DNA of 64,000 nucleotides, taken from contig OZ025243.1 of the NCBI GenBank assembly GCA_964019155.1, positions 86,218,411-86,282,410 on the forward strand, given 5' to 3'. The DNA comes from Osedax fenrisi. Its lineage: Eukaryota; Annelida; Polychaeta; Sabellida; Siboglinidae. Positions 22,229-33,919 of this stretch are shown in pieces (position 1 is the stretch's first letter; the number at the start of each line of letters is the position of its first letter). The notes below the pieces were generated by a model that was not told where the DNA came from, did not search any database, and was given only the letters and a program-made list of their open reading frames with translations. A program made the position numbers and the translations under genes.

Positions 22229-25091
22229 CTAACCGGAAATAATGATGAAAATATTAAAAATAACAATTTAAATATATATTACGCTAATGCTCGTAGTATT
22301 AGAAAAAAATGAATTTTTTGGAATTTTTACTTTCATCTGATAAATATGACATTATATGTTTAGTTGAAACATTCTTAACGGTAAATGATAGAGATTCTCT
22401 ATATTTAATCGGTGGAAAAAATTATATACTATTTAGATACGATACATTAATTCATAGAGAAGGTGTTGCGATATTTTGTAAATCTAGTGTATGTCCTGTA
22501 AGAAATTTTATTTCACACATGTTCAATATATACATTTAAAAATTAATTCAAAAATTCCATTTAATATTATATGTGTTTATAGACCTCCAAATTGTAATGA
22601 AGTATCTCATGAACAGATATGTAAATTATTTGATATAACCCAACAAAATTATAATTCATCTATAATTATAGGAGATTTTAATTTACCAAATTTTAATTGG
22701 AAAGAATATACATTTCCTAGTTACCTAAAAAGTTATGCATTACTTTACGATTCGATTATTAAAAATTCATTTTCACAATTAATAAATAAGCCAACTCGTA
22801 ATAATAATATAATTGATTTAATTTTTACTAATGAAAAACAATTACTATCTAATATAAATATTGGAGACTATTTCGGATTATACAAAAATATAAGTGACCA
22901 CTATTCTGTTTCATTTATTGTAAATATTGAAAAATACCCATGTAAACAGATTTTAAAATCAAACAATTTTGATTTCAATAATGCTAATATAAAATTGATT
23001 AAATATCATCTTTCTAAATTTAATTGGGAATATCTAAATTCAAATGATTATAATATCGATCAAAAAGTAGAATATTTTAATAATGTTCTAAATAAATTAT
23101 TTATATCACATATTCCTAATATAAATAATACAATAAAACAGGTACTTCCGAAGAATATATTGAAATTGAAGAAGCAAGTAAAAAAATTATTTTGAAAATC
23201 TAAAACTAATTTACAATATAAATATAATTGGATAGAAGCAAAAAAAAAATTATCCAAGGAATTAGAATCTTTAAATTTTAAGAGAGAGATTAATGCAATT
23301 AATTCAAAAAATAAATTAAAGTTTTATAAATTTATGAAAAAAAGACAAAATTTAAAATCTGGAGTATCTCCTCTAATTGATATATCAAATACTATTTTAT
23401 TTTCAGATCTCGACAAAGCAAATACGTTAAATTCATATTTTAGTTCAATTCAACAAAATGATAATGGAAATTTACCCGAATTTTATAATTTAACTAAACA
23501 AAAATTTGATAATATTGATTTAAATCTTGAAATAATTAAAATATTTTTAAATAGATTAAAAATTACACATACTTTCGGAACTGATGGGATACCATCTTCT
23601 ATGTTAAAATTATTATCTAATGAATTATGTAGGCCTTTATATATTATTTTTAATTCATCTTTATTATCGGGTAATATACCGAAAATTTGGAAAAAATCTA
23701 TAATCACACCAATTTTTAAAAAGGGTGAACCATCAAATTCAAATAACTATAGGCCTATTTCAATAACATGTGTAATGTGTAGAGTATTAGAACGTATTAT
23801 TTCTAAACAATTAATTTTTTATTTAAAATCTAATAATTTATTAACAAAATATCAATATGGTTTTATAAGTGGAAAATCCACAGAATTACAATTAACAAAA
23901 TGTTTAAAATTGTGGTATAATGAATTGAATAATAAAAAATGTGTAGATATAATATATATTGATTTTGCAAAAGCTTTTGATATTGTTTCTCATGAAAAAC
24001 TACTATTTAAATTAAAATCATACGGTATATCTAATAAAATAATAAAATGGTTTTATAATTTTTTATCGAATAGATCTCAAATTACACGGGTTGAAAATTC
24101 TTTTTCAAATAGTTCTATTGTAAAATCTGGAGTACCACAAGGATCGGTTTTAGGTCCAATTTTATTTTTATTATATATTAATGATCTTCCTAGTATATTC
24201 TCTTCAAAAATTCATATTGATTTATTTGCCGATGATACAACAATATATTTTTCATACGCATCTGAGAGTGAAAGATTTCTTTTACAAAATAATTTAAATT
24301 TATTTTCACAATGGGTAAATAAATGGCAATTAAATATTTCATTATCAAAATGTGCAGTTATGACTTTAGGGAAGGTTACTCCATACAAATATTTTATAAA
24401 TAATATTCAATTAGAAAACGTTACTTTTTATAAAGATTTAGGAATAATATTTGAAAATAACCTTTTATTTAATAAACATATTGATTATATTTGTAAAAAA
24501 GCTTATTTTTCTTTGAATTCAATTTTTAGATGCATTACTACAAAATCCCCTAGATCATTATTAAATGCATATAAAATTTATTGCAGACCAATTTTAGAAT
24601 ATGCATCCATAATTTGGTCACCTTTTTCAAAGGTTAGTAAATTTCGTAGTCTCATAGACCAAATTGAAAGAGTGCAAAGATTATTTACTAGACGATTAAT
24701 TACAAGATGCGTAGGATATACAAATTCATCAAATATTAATTATAAATCATATATAGAGAGATTGGTATATTTTAAATTAGAATCACTTGAACTTAGAAGG
24801 TTAAAAATAGATCTAACTACAATTTTTAAAATTTCAAATAATTATACAGATATAAATATATCTGATATTCTTAACATTTCGAATAATTGTAGAACTAGAG
24901 GTAATTGTAAAAAATTAAATGTAATACATAATTATGATAATACAATTAAAAATATAATTAATAATAGATCAGTTAATATATGGAATTCATTAAATAATGA
25001 TATAATAAAATCTGTATCTGTTTCATCTTTTAAAAATAAAATAAACAAAATCTGTTTCGACAAACTACTTTTTTTTAACAGAAATTTATAA
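22229..25091 (+). pseudogene. LINE-A ORF2: APE endonuclease and reverse transcriptase, three lesions or shifts
   Basis: The frame begins directly after the ORF1 stop with no ATG of its own before LNIYYANARSIRKK, the first endonuclease motif. At an A7 run (22303-22309) the frame shifts by one into 22309-22539, with another shift near 22500-22535. Next come VYRPPN, IIIGDFNLPNFNW and NISDHYSVSF (endonuclease motifs), then a TGA at 23193-23195 in the same frame as the rest. The final frame (23334-25091, 585 residues) has the RT: YRPISITCV, IDFAKAFD (catalytic Asp 210 of that frame), SGVPQGSVLGPILF, FADD (298-301, near 24225-24236), ILEYASIIWSPF, and a terminal VNIWNSLN. A protein made from this copy would be inactive unless both shifts were bypassed. 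Confidence 0.85.
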
Positions 25092-25189
25092 TTTGATATT
25101 GATTCATGCTTCATTTTGTATCTAAATTATTGCATTATCTCTTCTGGTTTTTTTTAATGTGTTTTTGTTATAGAAAATTTAGGTTTTTA

Positions 25190-25790
25190 TATATATATTT
25201 CAAATATATTATAATATAAAATTAATAATTCATTATTATTACAGATAAAGTGGAAAGCATTATTTTATTTTTTGTTTGTTCTGTATTATATTTTGTTATA
25301 AATTTATTTTTGTTATAGAAACTCGGATTTTTTATATCTATATTTCAAATATACTATAATATAAAATTAATAATTCATTATTATTACAGATAATGTGTGA
25401 AGTATTATTTTACTTTTGTTTGTTCGGTATTATATGTTTGTTTTATATATATTTTGTAAATATGTTTCAAATGTATTATATTACTAAAATACAATATTAA
25501 TAATTTTCTATTATTTCAGATTATAGTGATAAGTATTATATTATTTTGTTTCGTAATATTATTGGTATGTTTTGTTATTAATTGTTTTTGTATAGGTATA
25601 TTGGTTTATTTTATTTGTAACTTGTTCTGTTTTTATATATATATATATATATGTATCAAATTTATTATACAATTAAAATATAAATTAATAAAGTACCTAC
25701 TATTATTACAGATTTTGGTAAGTATTACATTATTTGTTTGTTTCATTCTAGTATTGGTTTATTTGATTTTTAATATGTTCTGTTTATAAT
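25190..25790 (+). repeat. Diverged tandem repeat in the LINE-A 3' UTR, about 4 units
   Basis: Units of about 120-190 bp start near 25199, 25346, 25465 and 25653. Each has TTTCAAATATATTATA, then AAAATTAATAATTCATTATT, then an ATTACAG or TTTCAG, then GTATTATTTT and TTTGTTTGTT. They drift progressively from one another. A second, shorter repeat (ATTTCTATTTTCGATT then TTTCGTTTATTTTTAC) lies at 25945-26065. Confidence 0.7.
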
Positions 25791-26211
25791 ATATTTAAAA
25801 TTTAACATTTAAAATTTAACATTTAAATATTAAATTATATAACTAATAATTTATTACTAAAACATGATGAAGGGTACAAGATGAAGAATTCTATAAAGTT
25901 AAAGTAGAAATTGAATATTTCGATGCCACTTACAAAATAATGTATTTTATTTCTATTTTCGATTATTTTTACGCTATCTTTTATTTCTATTTTGATCATT
26001 TTTCGTTTATTTTTACTATATGATTTATTTCTACTTTCGATTGTTTTTCGTTTATTTTTACGGTAACTGTAAAACGTTTTAATTTCCTTAATTTTTTAAT
26101 TTCGTATTATTCTTTATTTATTTCTATAACGTATGTTATCGTTAGCAAATATTTATACTTTATACTTTCGATTATATTTTCGGCTATGTATTTGCTTAAA
26201 TAAATTATCAA

Positions 26212-26482
26212 TCAATCAATTCAACAAAATGATAATGGAAATTTACCCGAATTTTATAATTTAACTATAAAAAATTTGATAATATTGATTTAAATCTTGA
26301 AATAATTAAAATATTTTTAAATAGATTAAAAATTACACATACTTTCGGAACTGATGGGATACCATCTTCTATGTTAAAATTATTATCTAATGAATTATGT
26401 AAGCCTTTATATATTATTTTTAATTCATCTCTATTATCGGGTAATATACCGACAATTTGGAAAAAATCTATAATCACACCAT
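26212..26482 (+). mobile_element. Internal LINE-A fragment fused to the LINE-A tail
   Basis: Directly after the CAAT tail, the sequence from TCAATTCAACAAAATGATAA to AAATCTATAATCACACCA repeats 23444-23712 of the ORF2 above, nearly base for base. A few substitutions are present, for example GTAGGCC to GTAAGCC and CCGAAAATT to CCGACAATT. It is then cut off at the start of the next LINE end. The junction lies in shared TCAATTCAAC text, which suggests a microhomology-guided event. It covers the N-terminal part of the RT only. Confidence 0.85.
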
Positions 26483-26700
26483 ATGCTCCTTTGCCCTATC
26501 TGCCCCTTATCATTGGAACTCCCTACTCTACCACCTTCGAAAAATGACATCAAACTCCTCCTTCAAACATCACCTAAAGACTTAATTTTTCTCCCATGTT
26601 CTACCCCCCCCCCCCCCAACAAAATAATCTCTCCCACGAACGGCCGATTGCTCACTAACAGCGTAGTCCTAAAACTAAAAAGTAAGTAATAGTTTTATTC
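26483..26700 (+). pseudogene. LINE 3' end with AAGT tail, copy 1
   Basis: C-terminal coding remnant followed by an ACGGCCGATTGCT block and an AAGTAAGTAATAG tail. It corresponds to 35678-35885, where the reading APYHWNSL (mutated) and FKRHLKTYYFS is clearer. A run of 15 C bases lies at 26606-26620. It is 5'-truncated. Confidence 0.7.
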
Positions 26701-26814
26701 ATGGAATTTGTCATTAAATCAATATTATTTTCACGGACTATAATAGACCATCAGTAATCAGCGATTAAAACAAAATGACCTTTTTTTTAATTGACTATGT
26801 CATTTATAAATATT

Positions 26815-27290
26815 ACAAATAATAATATGGTCCGAGTACATATCCTTGAGGGATACCAAAATTAATATTCTTTATTTGGGATTTAGAATTATTGAATGTT
26901 ACCAGTTGATTTATATTATTAAGAAAGGATATTGATAATGTTAAAGCAACTCCTCTGAAACCATACTTCTCTTAATTATTAATAGATCATGACTGGTGGA
27001 ATGCTTTCTTTAGGTCTATAGATATATCTGCAAAATATTTCATTCTATCTAAAACTATAGTTACAGTTTACGGTCAGTTAATGCGTCGGAGGTTGAAACT
27101 CATTTTTTAAAACCATATTAAGATTTATTAATTATTTTATTTGTGTCTATAAGATCTATAAATCTAGATCGTAAGACTTTTTCTAAAATGTTTGAGAAAG
27201 ATGATAATAGAATAATTGGACTATAATTAGAAGGATTATCAATATTACCTGATATATATTTAGTTACGACTTTATATAAATTATAATAGA
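26815..27290 (-). pseudogene. LINE reverse transcriptase fragment, minus strand
   Basis: Minus-strand reading gives IDNPSNYSPIILLSSFSNIL, then VLRSRFIDLIDTNKIIN, a damaged QYGF region, a DLKKAF palm remnant, then NFGIPQGYVLGP. This is RT motifs 1-4 of an APE-type LINE, in order, with stops between. It lacks the YADD motif and both element ends. Confidence 0.75.
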
Positions 27291-27359
27291 CAATTATATA
27301 TAACTTATTATATTTAAATATAATTAAACATTAAAATTAGATGTAAAAATTAAATTAAA

Positions 27360-28265
27360 CTGCCATCAAGTTCAACGTGGAAATTCCACAAACTTTGAGG
27401 AACGTGAACTAATGAGGGAGCTCAGTAATTAAAAATGGGAAATTATTGGTTTGGCCGAAATAATATATAAAAAGTATATAAAAAGACTTAATAATTATTC
27501 AAGATGATTGTAATGTAGTCATATGATACTCCAATGATAACTGGAGTGACGTGGTAGGCAGATTTTCAATAGGAAATATAACCTAAGAGGTAATAGAATG
27601 CTTGAATTTTGTATCAAGCATGATATCAAGATTGAATATACACTAAACACACAATATAACTCACAAAAATCTACTACATGTGAATGTAATGCCTCAACGG
27701 TTCAAATCAGGCTACAATTATAACCTATTTGGGGGCAGATTGCAATATTGATTATGTTTTAGTCTTGTGATATATGTTAAAACTACGAACTCAGAAAAAA
27801 AGCAAGAATAGTAGAGTAAGCTTTGACGTAAAAATTAAATACCAGCAAATATGTCAAGGATTAGATGGAAAATAAACATATATCCGATGATATAAACAAA
27901 CTAACCACTAATGAAGGATATCATCACATTGCTAAGATAATCAATTCGAGATCTCAAAACATCTTGGGAAAGTACTGATATAAGAAATAATAATGAATTA
28001 CAAACTATATTCTTAATATGTGCGATAAAAAAGAAGACAAGTAAATATCAAAGAATACGATCAAGAATACAGACATGTAAATAATATGATACGTAGAAAT
28101 ATGAAAGCAGCCAAGAATTAATGGCTAAGCTCATAGTGCAAGTAAATTGATAAATATTTGTAAAGGGGAGTACATAGCAAAAGGGAATTCAATACGCCCA
28201 TGTCAATCACTAATTAGAAACCAAGAAAAGCGATTCCCAACAAAGACAAAAATGGTTTACCGCTT
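27360..28265 (+). pseudogene. RTE-like LINE endonuclease and linker remnant
   Basis: Plus-strand reading shows a decayed endonuclease: NDNWSDVVGRFSIGN, then RGNRMLEFCIKHDI, then a TTC element and IDYVL. This matches the order GxHGxGxxNxNGxxLLxFC, then xHxxxxxxRxxxQIDYILV in RTE-type endonucleases. The linker follows, with a basic KNTDM region and LIRNQEKRFPTKTK near 28210. It has many stops. The RT that should follow is not here; an RT piece of similar type lies at 29420-30010 in the same orientation. Confidence 0.6.
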
Positions 28266-29415
28266 ACGGATTATGATGATGATGATGATATTAGGTTTAT
28301 GTTCACTAAAATATGGTCATATAGATCCCTTTGCTCGTGCGGGAAGAAAATAATAATAAAATAATAGTAATACGATAATAATTTAATAATAATATATATT
28401 GAATATAACATGGACAACAATACTAAATAATATAGAGGACTATTATATACTACAGTCTGCATTGATATGGTATAGTGTTATATACTACAGACTGCATTGA
28501 TATAGTGGAGTGTTATATAATAATAATATAATAGTAATACAATAACAATTTAATAATGATATACATTTAATATAACACGGACACAAATAATAAGTTGGAT
28601 GATTTAATGATATTGGGTAGAGATAAAAGAAGAAGTAAGATTTATAAATCTTTTGTGGGATCTAATAGAACGAATGGTAGGAGGGAGGGAATTCCATAGG
28701 GTTGGACCGGAATTTGTAAAAGCTCTAGAATTTAGGGAAGTTTTACTAGAGTTTTTACTGGGAGAAAAGTAGAGGATCATTTTGGTAACGAAGATAAGGT
28801 AATATAGTACGTTTTTTAATTAGATCTAAGATTTAGCTAGGGGTGAAAGAATATATTGATTTATGGATTATAGATAGTATTCGTAATTTACACCTGAGGG
28901 AAAAGGGTAGCCACATACGATATGATTGATGAGATATTGTAGTAGAGTGATCCAGTCGTGTTATACAGAAAGTAGGTATTAAGGAACGGATAATCCGATT
29001 AAGTGGAGCAGTAGCTTTAGCAGGAAGTAAATTCAGTATGGAAGAACAGTAGTCAATTCGGGAAAGTACAAGAGCATTTATTAGAGTTTTAGAAGGTTTC
29101 TGAAAAGTGATATCCGTATTTTTTAATTCTGAAGAAATGAAAGTTGGAGGATTTTGTAATGGATGATATGTGATTCTTAAGTGATAATTTGTCATCAAAT
29201 ACTAATCCTAGGTTTTTGGAGAAATGATAAGGATAAATAAGCATGTTATTTAGAATAAAGTTTGGAAAGTAAGTTTCAGAAGTAGATATGTTAAGTACAG
29301 TAGTCTCAAAGGAATTATTTAGTAGTTTATTGGAGAGGAGCCATAATCTTATGTAGTTAGCATACTCGATTAATTGAGAGTTAATGGTATTATAAGAATT
29401 TATAGGTAAAAAGGT
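28266..29415 (-). pseudogene. LINE-C, 3' half with ATC-repeat end, minus strand
   Basis: Minus-strand coding includes KNLGLVFDDKLSLKNHISSI (about 29210), ALVLSRIDYCSSILNLLPAK and LRCKLRILSIIHKSIYSFT (28833-29198), then a decayed PYGIPSLLPF stretch near 28680. The 3' UTR ends with TTTTCTTCCCGCACGAGC and an ATCATCATC repeat at 28268-28290. The same coding end, 3' UTR and tail recur on the plus strand at 55850-56300, defining a family. Confidence 0.75.
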
Positions 29416-29419
29416 AAAT

Positions 29420-30010
29420 TTAGATTTAGATTATAACTCCAGAATAGAAAGATGGGCAGAGTATTGCAAATATATCTATAACTTTAAAAGTAATCCTGAT
29501 TGCGATACATTTCAATACAATAATCATCCATCTGAGATGGAACAGCCACTGTAAATATTAAACTCAACATTTTAAAAAGTAATAAATTTCCTGAAGAATG
29601 ACAAATCACAGGGAATCGATAATATATCAAGCGCACTTATCAAAGAAGATATGGCAGTAACAGGCAGTAACTCAGATTTTTACAAAACACTGCCAAAAAA
29701 TCTGGATATAAAAAATAGCCAAAAGTATGGACTACATCATTGAGTATACCTATCCAAAGAAAGGTACCTAAAAACTTCTCAAACTATCGCAATAATAGTC
29801 TGATAAGTCATTCGAGCAAAATCCTATTAAGATTCATTTTAATTGGTTAAACCCACATGCGGAATATATTTTTGGCCGAGGAATAGGCAGGCTTAAGGAT
29901 AAATCGAACATCCATCGAATACATTCTAAACTATAGACTACCAATGAAGAAACATAGTGATCAACAGAGGCAACACTATGCTAAATTATTTTAATCCCTT
30001 TATGAGGAAA
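29420..30010 (+). pseudogene. LINE reverse transcriptase fragment, plus strand
   Basis: In order: a KNDKSQGIDNIS-type finger motif (near 29600), a broken WP..W stretch, a KKGxxKNFSNYR-like stretch (near 29755-29790), LISHSSKILLRFILIG-like text, PHAEYIF, an EEQAGF region and NRSTIEYIL (29900-29925). These are RT motifs 0 to 2a. It is scattered over several frames and stops before the catalytic motif. It could be the RT part of the same element as 27360-28265, split by the minus-strand LINE-C. Confidence 0.6.
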
Positions 30011-30394
30011 AATAAATTACTATTATAAACTAGAAAACAAACAGAAAATAAACTATAATTCTTTTAATAAATATATATATTATTATTATTAAATATAATG
30101 TATCGTTTAAAAACAATATATAATATGTAAATATATAACTTAAATAATGCAATAAAATATCAAGATAAGCAATTCAAATGTAATATCGTGTAGTGGGTTT
30201 ATTATATATTACAGATGTTACCAATTATCTATTAAATAAAATAATTAAGTTAATTTGTAAATGAATAAGTTTCAGTAAAATTCCGTAAATAACATATAAT
30301 TTATTAAAATTATTTAATCAATAAATTAATGATTTATTATCATAATGAGTATACGAACACTACAAATTAAAGTATATGATATATAATATTATAA

Positions 30395-32284
30395 TGTATA
30401 CATGTTATTAATAAATTATGTCGTCTTTTTGATACATACTCACATGAAAAATTAACTCAAGCTAAACAATCTCTACAAGATGAATACGATAAAATCGAAG
30501 CTGAAATTCTCGAACGCAACGTCAAACTTGTTGAACAATCAAACGAGCAATGTAAGCACGCAGAAAGCTGGAAGCTGATCAATAAAATAACTGGACGGAA
30601 AAATTCAAAAAGGGGTAAAATCAAAGCTAATAGCAAAGAAGAACGCGTAACTAAATGGTATGAACATTTCAAGCAATTACTGGGAAACAACAATGAAGAA
30701 TACGAAACAAGTAACACAGGAATCAAGACCATCAGTGGAAATAATCCTAACATAAAAACTGGACCTTTCACGCCTGAAGAATACAGCAATGTTAAAGAAC
30801 GACTAACGGATGGTAAAGCAGCAGGACCCGACGGAATTGCTCCTGAAATCCTAAAATACTGCAACTTCGACGACATAATCCTTGAATTTTCAAACAAAAT
30901 GCTGATACATCATGAAATTCCAAACCAATGGCTAAATTGTAACATCGTTCCTTTTCCAAAATCAGGTAATCTCGAAGACGTAGGAAACTACAGAGGAATT
31001 GCTCTTTCTGCAATAGCTGCAAAAATGACGAACAAAATGATATTAAATCGAATTCAACCTCATATAGATCCGATACTACGTCCGAATCAGAACGGATTTA
31101 GAACTGGAAGATCCACGACGTCGCATATTTTAGCACTCAGACGTTTAATCGAAGGAGTGAAAAGCCACAATCTCAAGGCTATTATAATTTTCGTTGACTT
31201 CAAGAAAGCATTCGACAGCATAAACAGAGTTACAATGCTACATATTCTGGAAGCCTATGGTATACCCGAAGTAATAATACAAACGATCGCCCTAACCTAT
31301 AAAGATACACACGCAAAAGTAATAACACCCGACGGAGAAACTAAAAACTTTGAAATAACTAAAGGTGTCCTACAAGGTGATACTCTGGCACCATTTCTAT
31401 TTGTGATAACACTGGATTACGCTATGCGACAAGCCATTGGAGGACACGAAGAGGAATTCGGATTCGAAATCACAAATAAACAAAGTAGACGTCATTCAGC
31501 TACAATATTAACGGATCTCAGTTACGCAGATGACATAGCTCTAGTATCCCAAGAAGTCGAACAAGCTCAACTCATGCTAACAAATATTGAAATAGAAGTC
31601 GCTAAAATCGGTCTCCATATAAATGCAAAGAAGACTGAAATAATGTCCTTTAACTACAACACACCAGTCAACATCGAACTAGAAAACTGCACTGCAATAG
31701 TAAAAGTCGTTAACAATTTCAAATACCTGGGTGCGTGGATGTTGAGCTCACAGAAGGACTTCGAAATTCGTAAAGCAATTTCGTGGTCAGCAATCCACAA
31801 AATGAATTCAATCTGGAAATCCAAAATGAACATAAATCTGAAAATAAGAACCTTCAAAGCGACAATCGAGCCAATATTACTATATGGAAGCGAGTGCTGG
31901 ACAATAGATGCTAGTCTACGTAAGAAAATCGACGGATGCTATACCAGATTGTTAAGATTGGTGACCGATACTTCATGGAAAGAAAAGATAACCAACGTTC
32001 AACTCTATAGAGGACTGCCAAAGATTACTGATGTCATTAAAGATAGAAGACTGCGACTAGCAGGTCATTGTATAAGACACAATGACGAAATAGCGCACAA
32101 TCTAATATTATGGACGCCAAAGACCGGTAAAAGAAACAGAGGACGACAACCCAAAACATTTGTAGATATTCTAAAGAACGACTGTGACTGCGAAGAAGAA
32201 GACGAAATACGTTCATTGATGATGGATCGTGCTGGTTGGAAGAAAATGTCAAGATCTGGTCGAGCGAGAGCTCGACTAAAGTAA
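30395..32284 (+). CDS. RTE-like LINE reverse transcriptase, 5'-truncated but open for 629 codons
   Basis: The frame is open from a stop at 30392-30394 to the stop at 32282-32284, with no early ATG (first Met at 30899). LINE homology is evident from about 30430, so the endonuclease domain is missing. The connector contains KHAESWKLINKITGR and RVTKWYEHFKQLLG. RT motifs follow: DGKAAGPDGIAPEILK, YRGIALSAIAAK, NQNGFRTGRSTT, FVDFKKAFDS (catalytic Asp near 31196), GVLQGDTLAPFLF, and YADD near 31523-31534. The C-terminal domain has LLYGSECWTID, RLRLAGHCIRH and DEIRSLMMDRAGW. GDTLAP, NQNGF and LAGH are typical of an RTE-related group whose endonucleases are annotated as craniofacial-development-protein-2-like. 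The tail is TAAGTAAGTAAG. It is GC-richer than its flanks and uninterrupted, so probably a young insertion. Confidence 0.85.
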   Translation, partial: CIHVINKLCRLFDTYSHEKLTQAKQSLQDEYDKIEAEILERNVKLVEQSNEQCKHAESWKLINKITGRKNSKRGKIKANSKEERVTKWYEHFKQLLGNNNEEYETSNTGIKTISGNNPNIKTGPFTPEEYSNVKERLTDGKAAGPDGIAPEILKYCNFDDIILEFSNKMLIHHEIPNQWLNCNIVPFPKSGNLEDVGNYRGIALSAIAAKMTNKMILNRIQPHIDPILRPNQNGFRTGRSTTSHILALRRLIEGVKSHNLKAIIIFVDFKKAFDSINRVTMLHILEAYGIPEVIIQTIALTYKDTHAKVITPDGETKNFEITKGVLQGDTLAPFLFVITLDYAMRQAIGGHEEEFGFEITNKQSRRHSATILTDLSYADDIALVSQEVEQAQLMLTNIEIEVAKIGLHINAKKTEIMSFNYNTPVNIELENCTAIVKVVNNFKYLGAWMLSSQKDFEIRKAISWSAIHKMNSIWKSKMNINLKIRTFKATIEPILLYGSECWTIDASLRKKIDGCYTRLLRLVTDTSWKEKITNVQLYRGLPKITDVIKDRRLRLAGHCIRHNDEIAHNLILWTPKTGKRNRGRQPKTFVDILKNDCDCEEEDEIRSLMMDRAGWKKMSRSGRARARLK

Positions 32285-32309
32285 GTAAGTAAGTTGATAC
32301 ATACAAAAT

Positions 32310-33300
32310 GTATATTGAATAATTATCCTATAATAAGAATAAATAAAATTGTATTTATATTTTACTTAAGTACACCCTTTTGAAGTTACAAAAATGTGAT
32401 TTTCTGTTAACATGTAAATTATCAGAAAATATGTCCTAATTTTGAAGATTTAATATTAAAATGAACATAACTTTGTTAATATTTAATATATTTTAATGAA
32501 GTTTTCACAGGTTGTTTAATGTTTAATGTTTTATAAACAGAATGATTATTGTATACTTGTAAAATATAATATTTATATATTTATTATTCTGTATATTATC
32601 TAGAGATAATATGATAATATTTTATAAAAGCCAGAAAAAGCGGGTTTTTTAGTTTTTACAAAAAAAAACCAATAAAATTATCAATCCTGATATATGATAA
32701 TACGATGTTTATTTATACTTGCCTAAGGGGTAGTTCCCATATACTTAATATTACCTACTAATAGACATAATGATAGATACCCGGAGACCCAATAGATACC
32801 TGCCCAAAGAACTAATACATAGTTAAATGTAATTGAGTTGAAAACACTATTGGCGACGAAGACGGCAAAACATATGATCTTTGAAATACATATTTTTTTA
32901 TTAGAAATGATTTTATATAAAATTATATATTAATAAATATAATATATTATCTTTAAAATGATATATGGCTTGATGCATAACATTAAAAACAATGTCACAA
33001 ATAAGCATTTATAAATAACATCATATACACATAAATATTTAAATTGATAGTAATATATATTTTTTTTAAACTTATAATACTGCTCTTTATATTTAAACTT
33101 AATTTTGATTTTTGAACATCTATATATTTTGATCTAGTTAATAAATGTATATGAAACTCTCATAACTTAATAATAATAAATATGTCTTCATATATACTAA
33201 TTATGAGCTATAAGTATAACTTAGTTACTGACATTTCCTGGAAATTACAGACATTTTTGTTATGATAAAAGTATTATGTAGATCTCATTCTCATCATCAT
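32310..33300. other. No gene seen; AT-rich spacer
   Basis: A short GC-richer patch at 32720-32870 has no frame or family signature that I recognise. Confidence 0.45.
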
Positions 33301-33310
33301 ATAATTCTAA

Positions 33311-33313
<3 letters not shown>

Positions 33314-33376
<63 letters not shown>
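33314..33376. repeat. (TA)n microsatellite, about 63 bp
   Basis: Uninterrupted TA units, followed by TGTGTGTATGTGT. Confidence 0.95.
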
Positions 33377-33382
<6 letters not shown>

Positions 33383-33919
33383 ATGTGTAGATCTAAATTG
33401 AATTAATAACACTTCAGAAATTATCGTACTTTTAGTAAATAAATCTTCTATTGTCATCATGCAAATATTATTATGTTTCGCCATCCCTTATGAAAAAAAC
33501 ATCATATACTTATATAATGTTAACCCTTTCTATCCGAGCTGTTGATTTATGTTGAGTTACAATACGTTAATATATTAATAGTATAACAATATGTTTATAC
33601 CGTATACATAGTTAATATACATATATAATATAATTGTTCGCTATATTTATCTATATTTGTGATATATAATATCCGAACATTACACATTATAGAATTATTA
33701 TTATTAATTACCTTATTAAATATACACTTTCAATAACAACAACAACAAACCTAAACATAAAGATACATGAATACATACTAGTAATCTACAATTTAAAATA
33801 TCATATTCTTTTGGTAAATAGAAAATATTATGACTATTTTAAATATATTCTATAATTATTATATACATATTATTCTCTATAATATTAATTTATTTTATAT
33901 TTCATTTTATTTCAATATC

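Larger units (their letters stand above)
20930..26219 (+). mobile_element. LINE-A, near full-length APE-type non-LTR retrotransposon
   Basis: Order: 5' leader (about 20930-21265, start uncertain), ORF1 with a PHD-type zinc finger (21266-22228), ORF2 with APE endonuclease and reverse transcriptase (22229-25091, broken), and a 1.1-kb repetitive 3' UTR ending GGCTATGTATTTGCTTAAAT and ATCAATCAATCAAT. No RNase H domain or LTR is seen, so it belongs to the CR1/L2/Jockey-like side of the LINE tree; the exact clade is not resolvable by eye. The 3' end has two further truncated copies, at 6441-6870 and 33920-34137, both minus strand. It lies directly downstream of the TAA repeat. Confidence 0.85.

Noticed and set aside
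25326..25740. Exons flanked by TTATTACAG acceptors
   Set aside because: The AG strings recur within drifting tandem repeats of the LINE-A 3' UTR and the downstream frames are not conserved between units.
30457..30897. 146-residue minus-strand frame
   Set aside because: It is the antisense shadow of the RTE-like RT frame on the plus strand.
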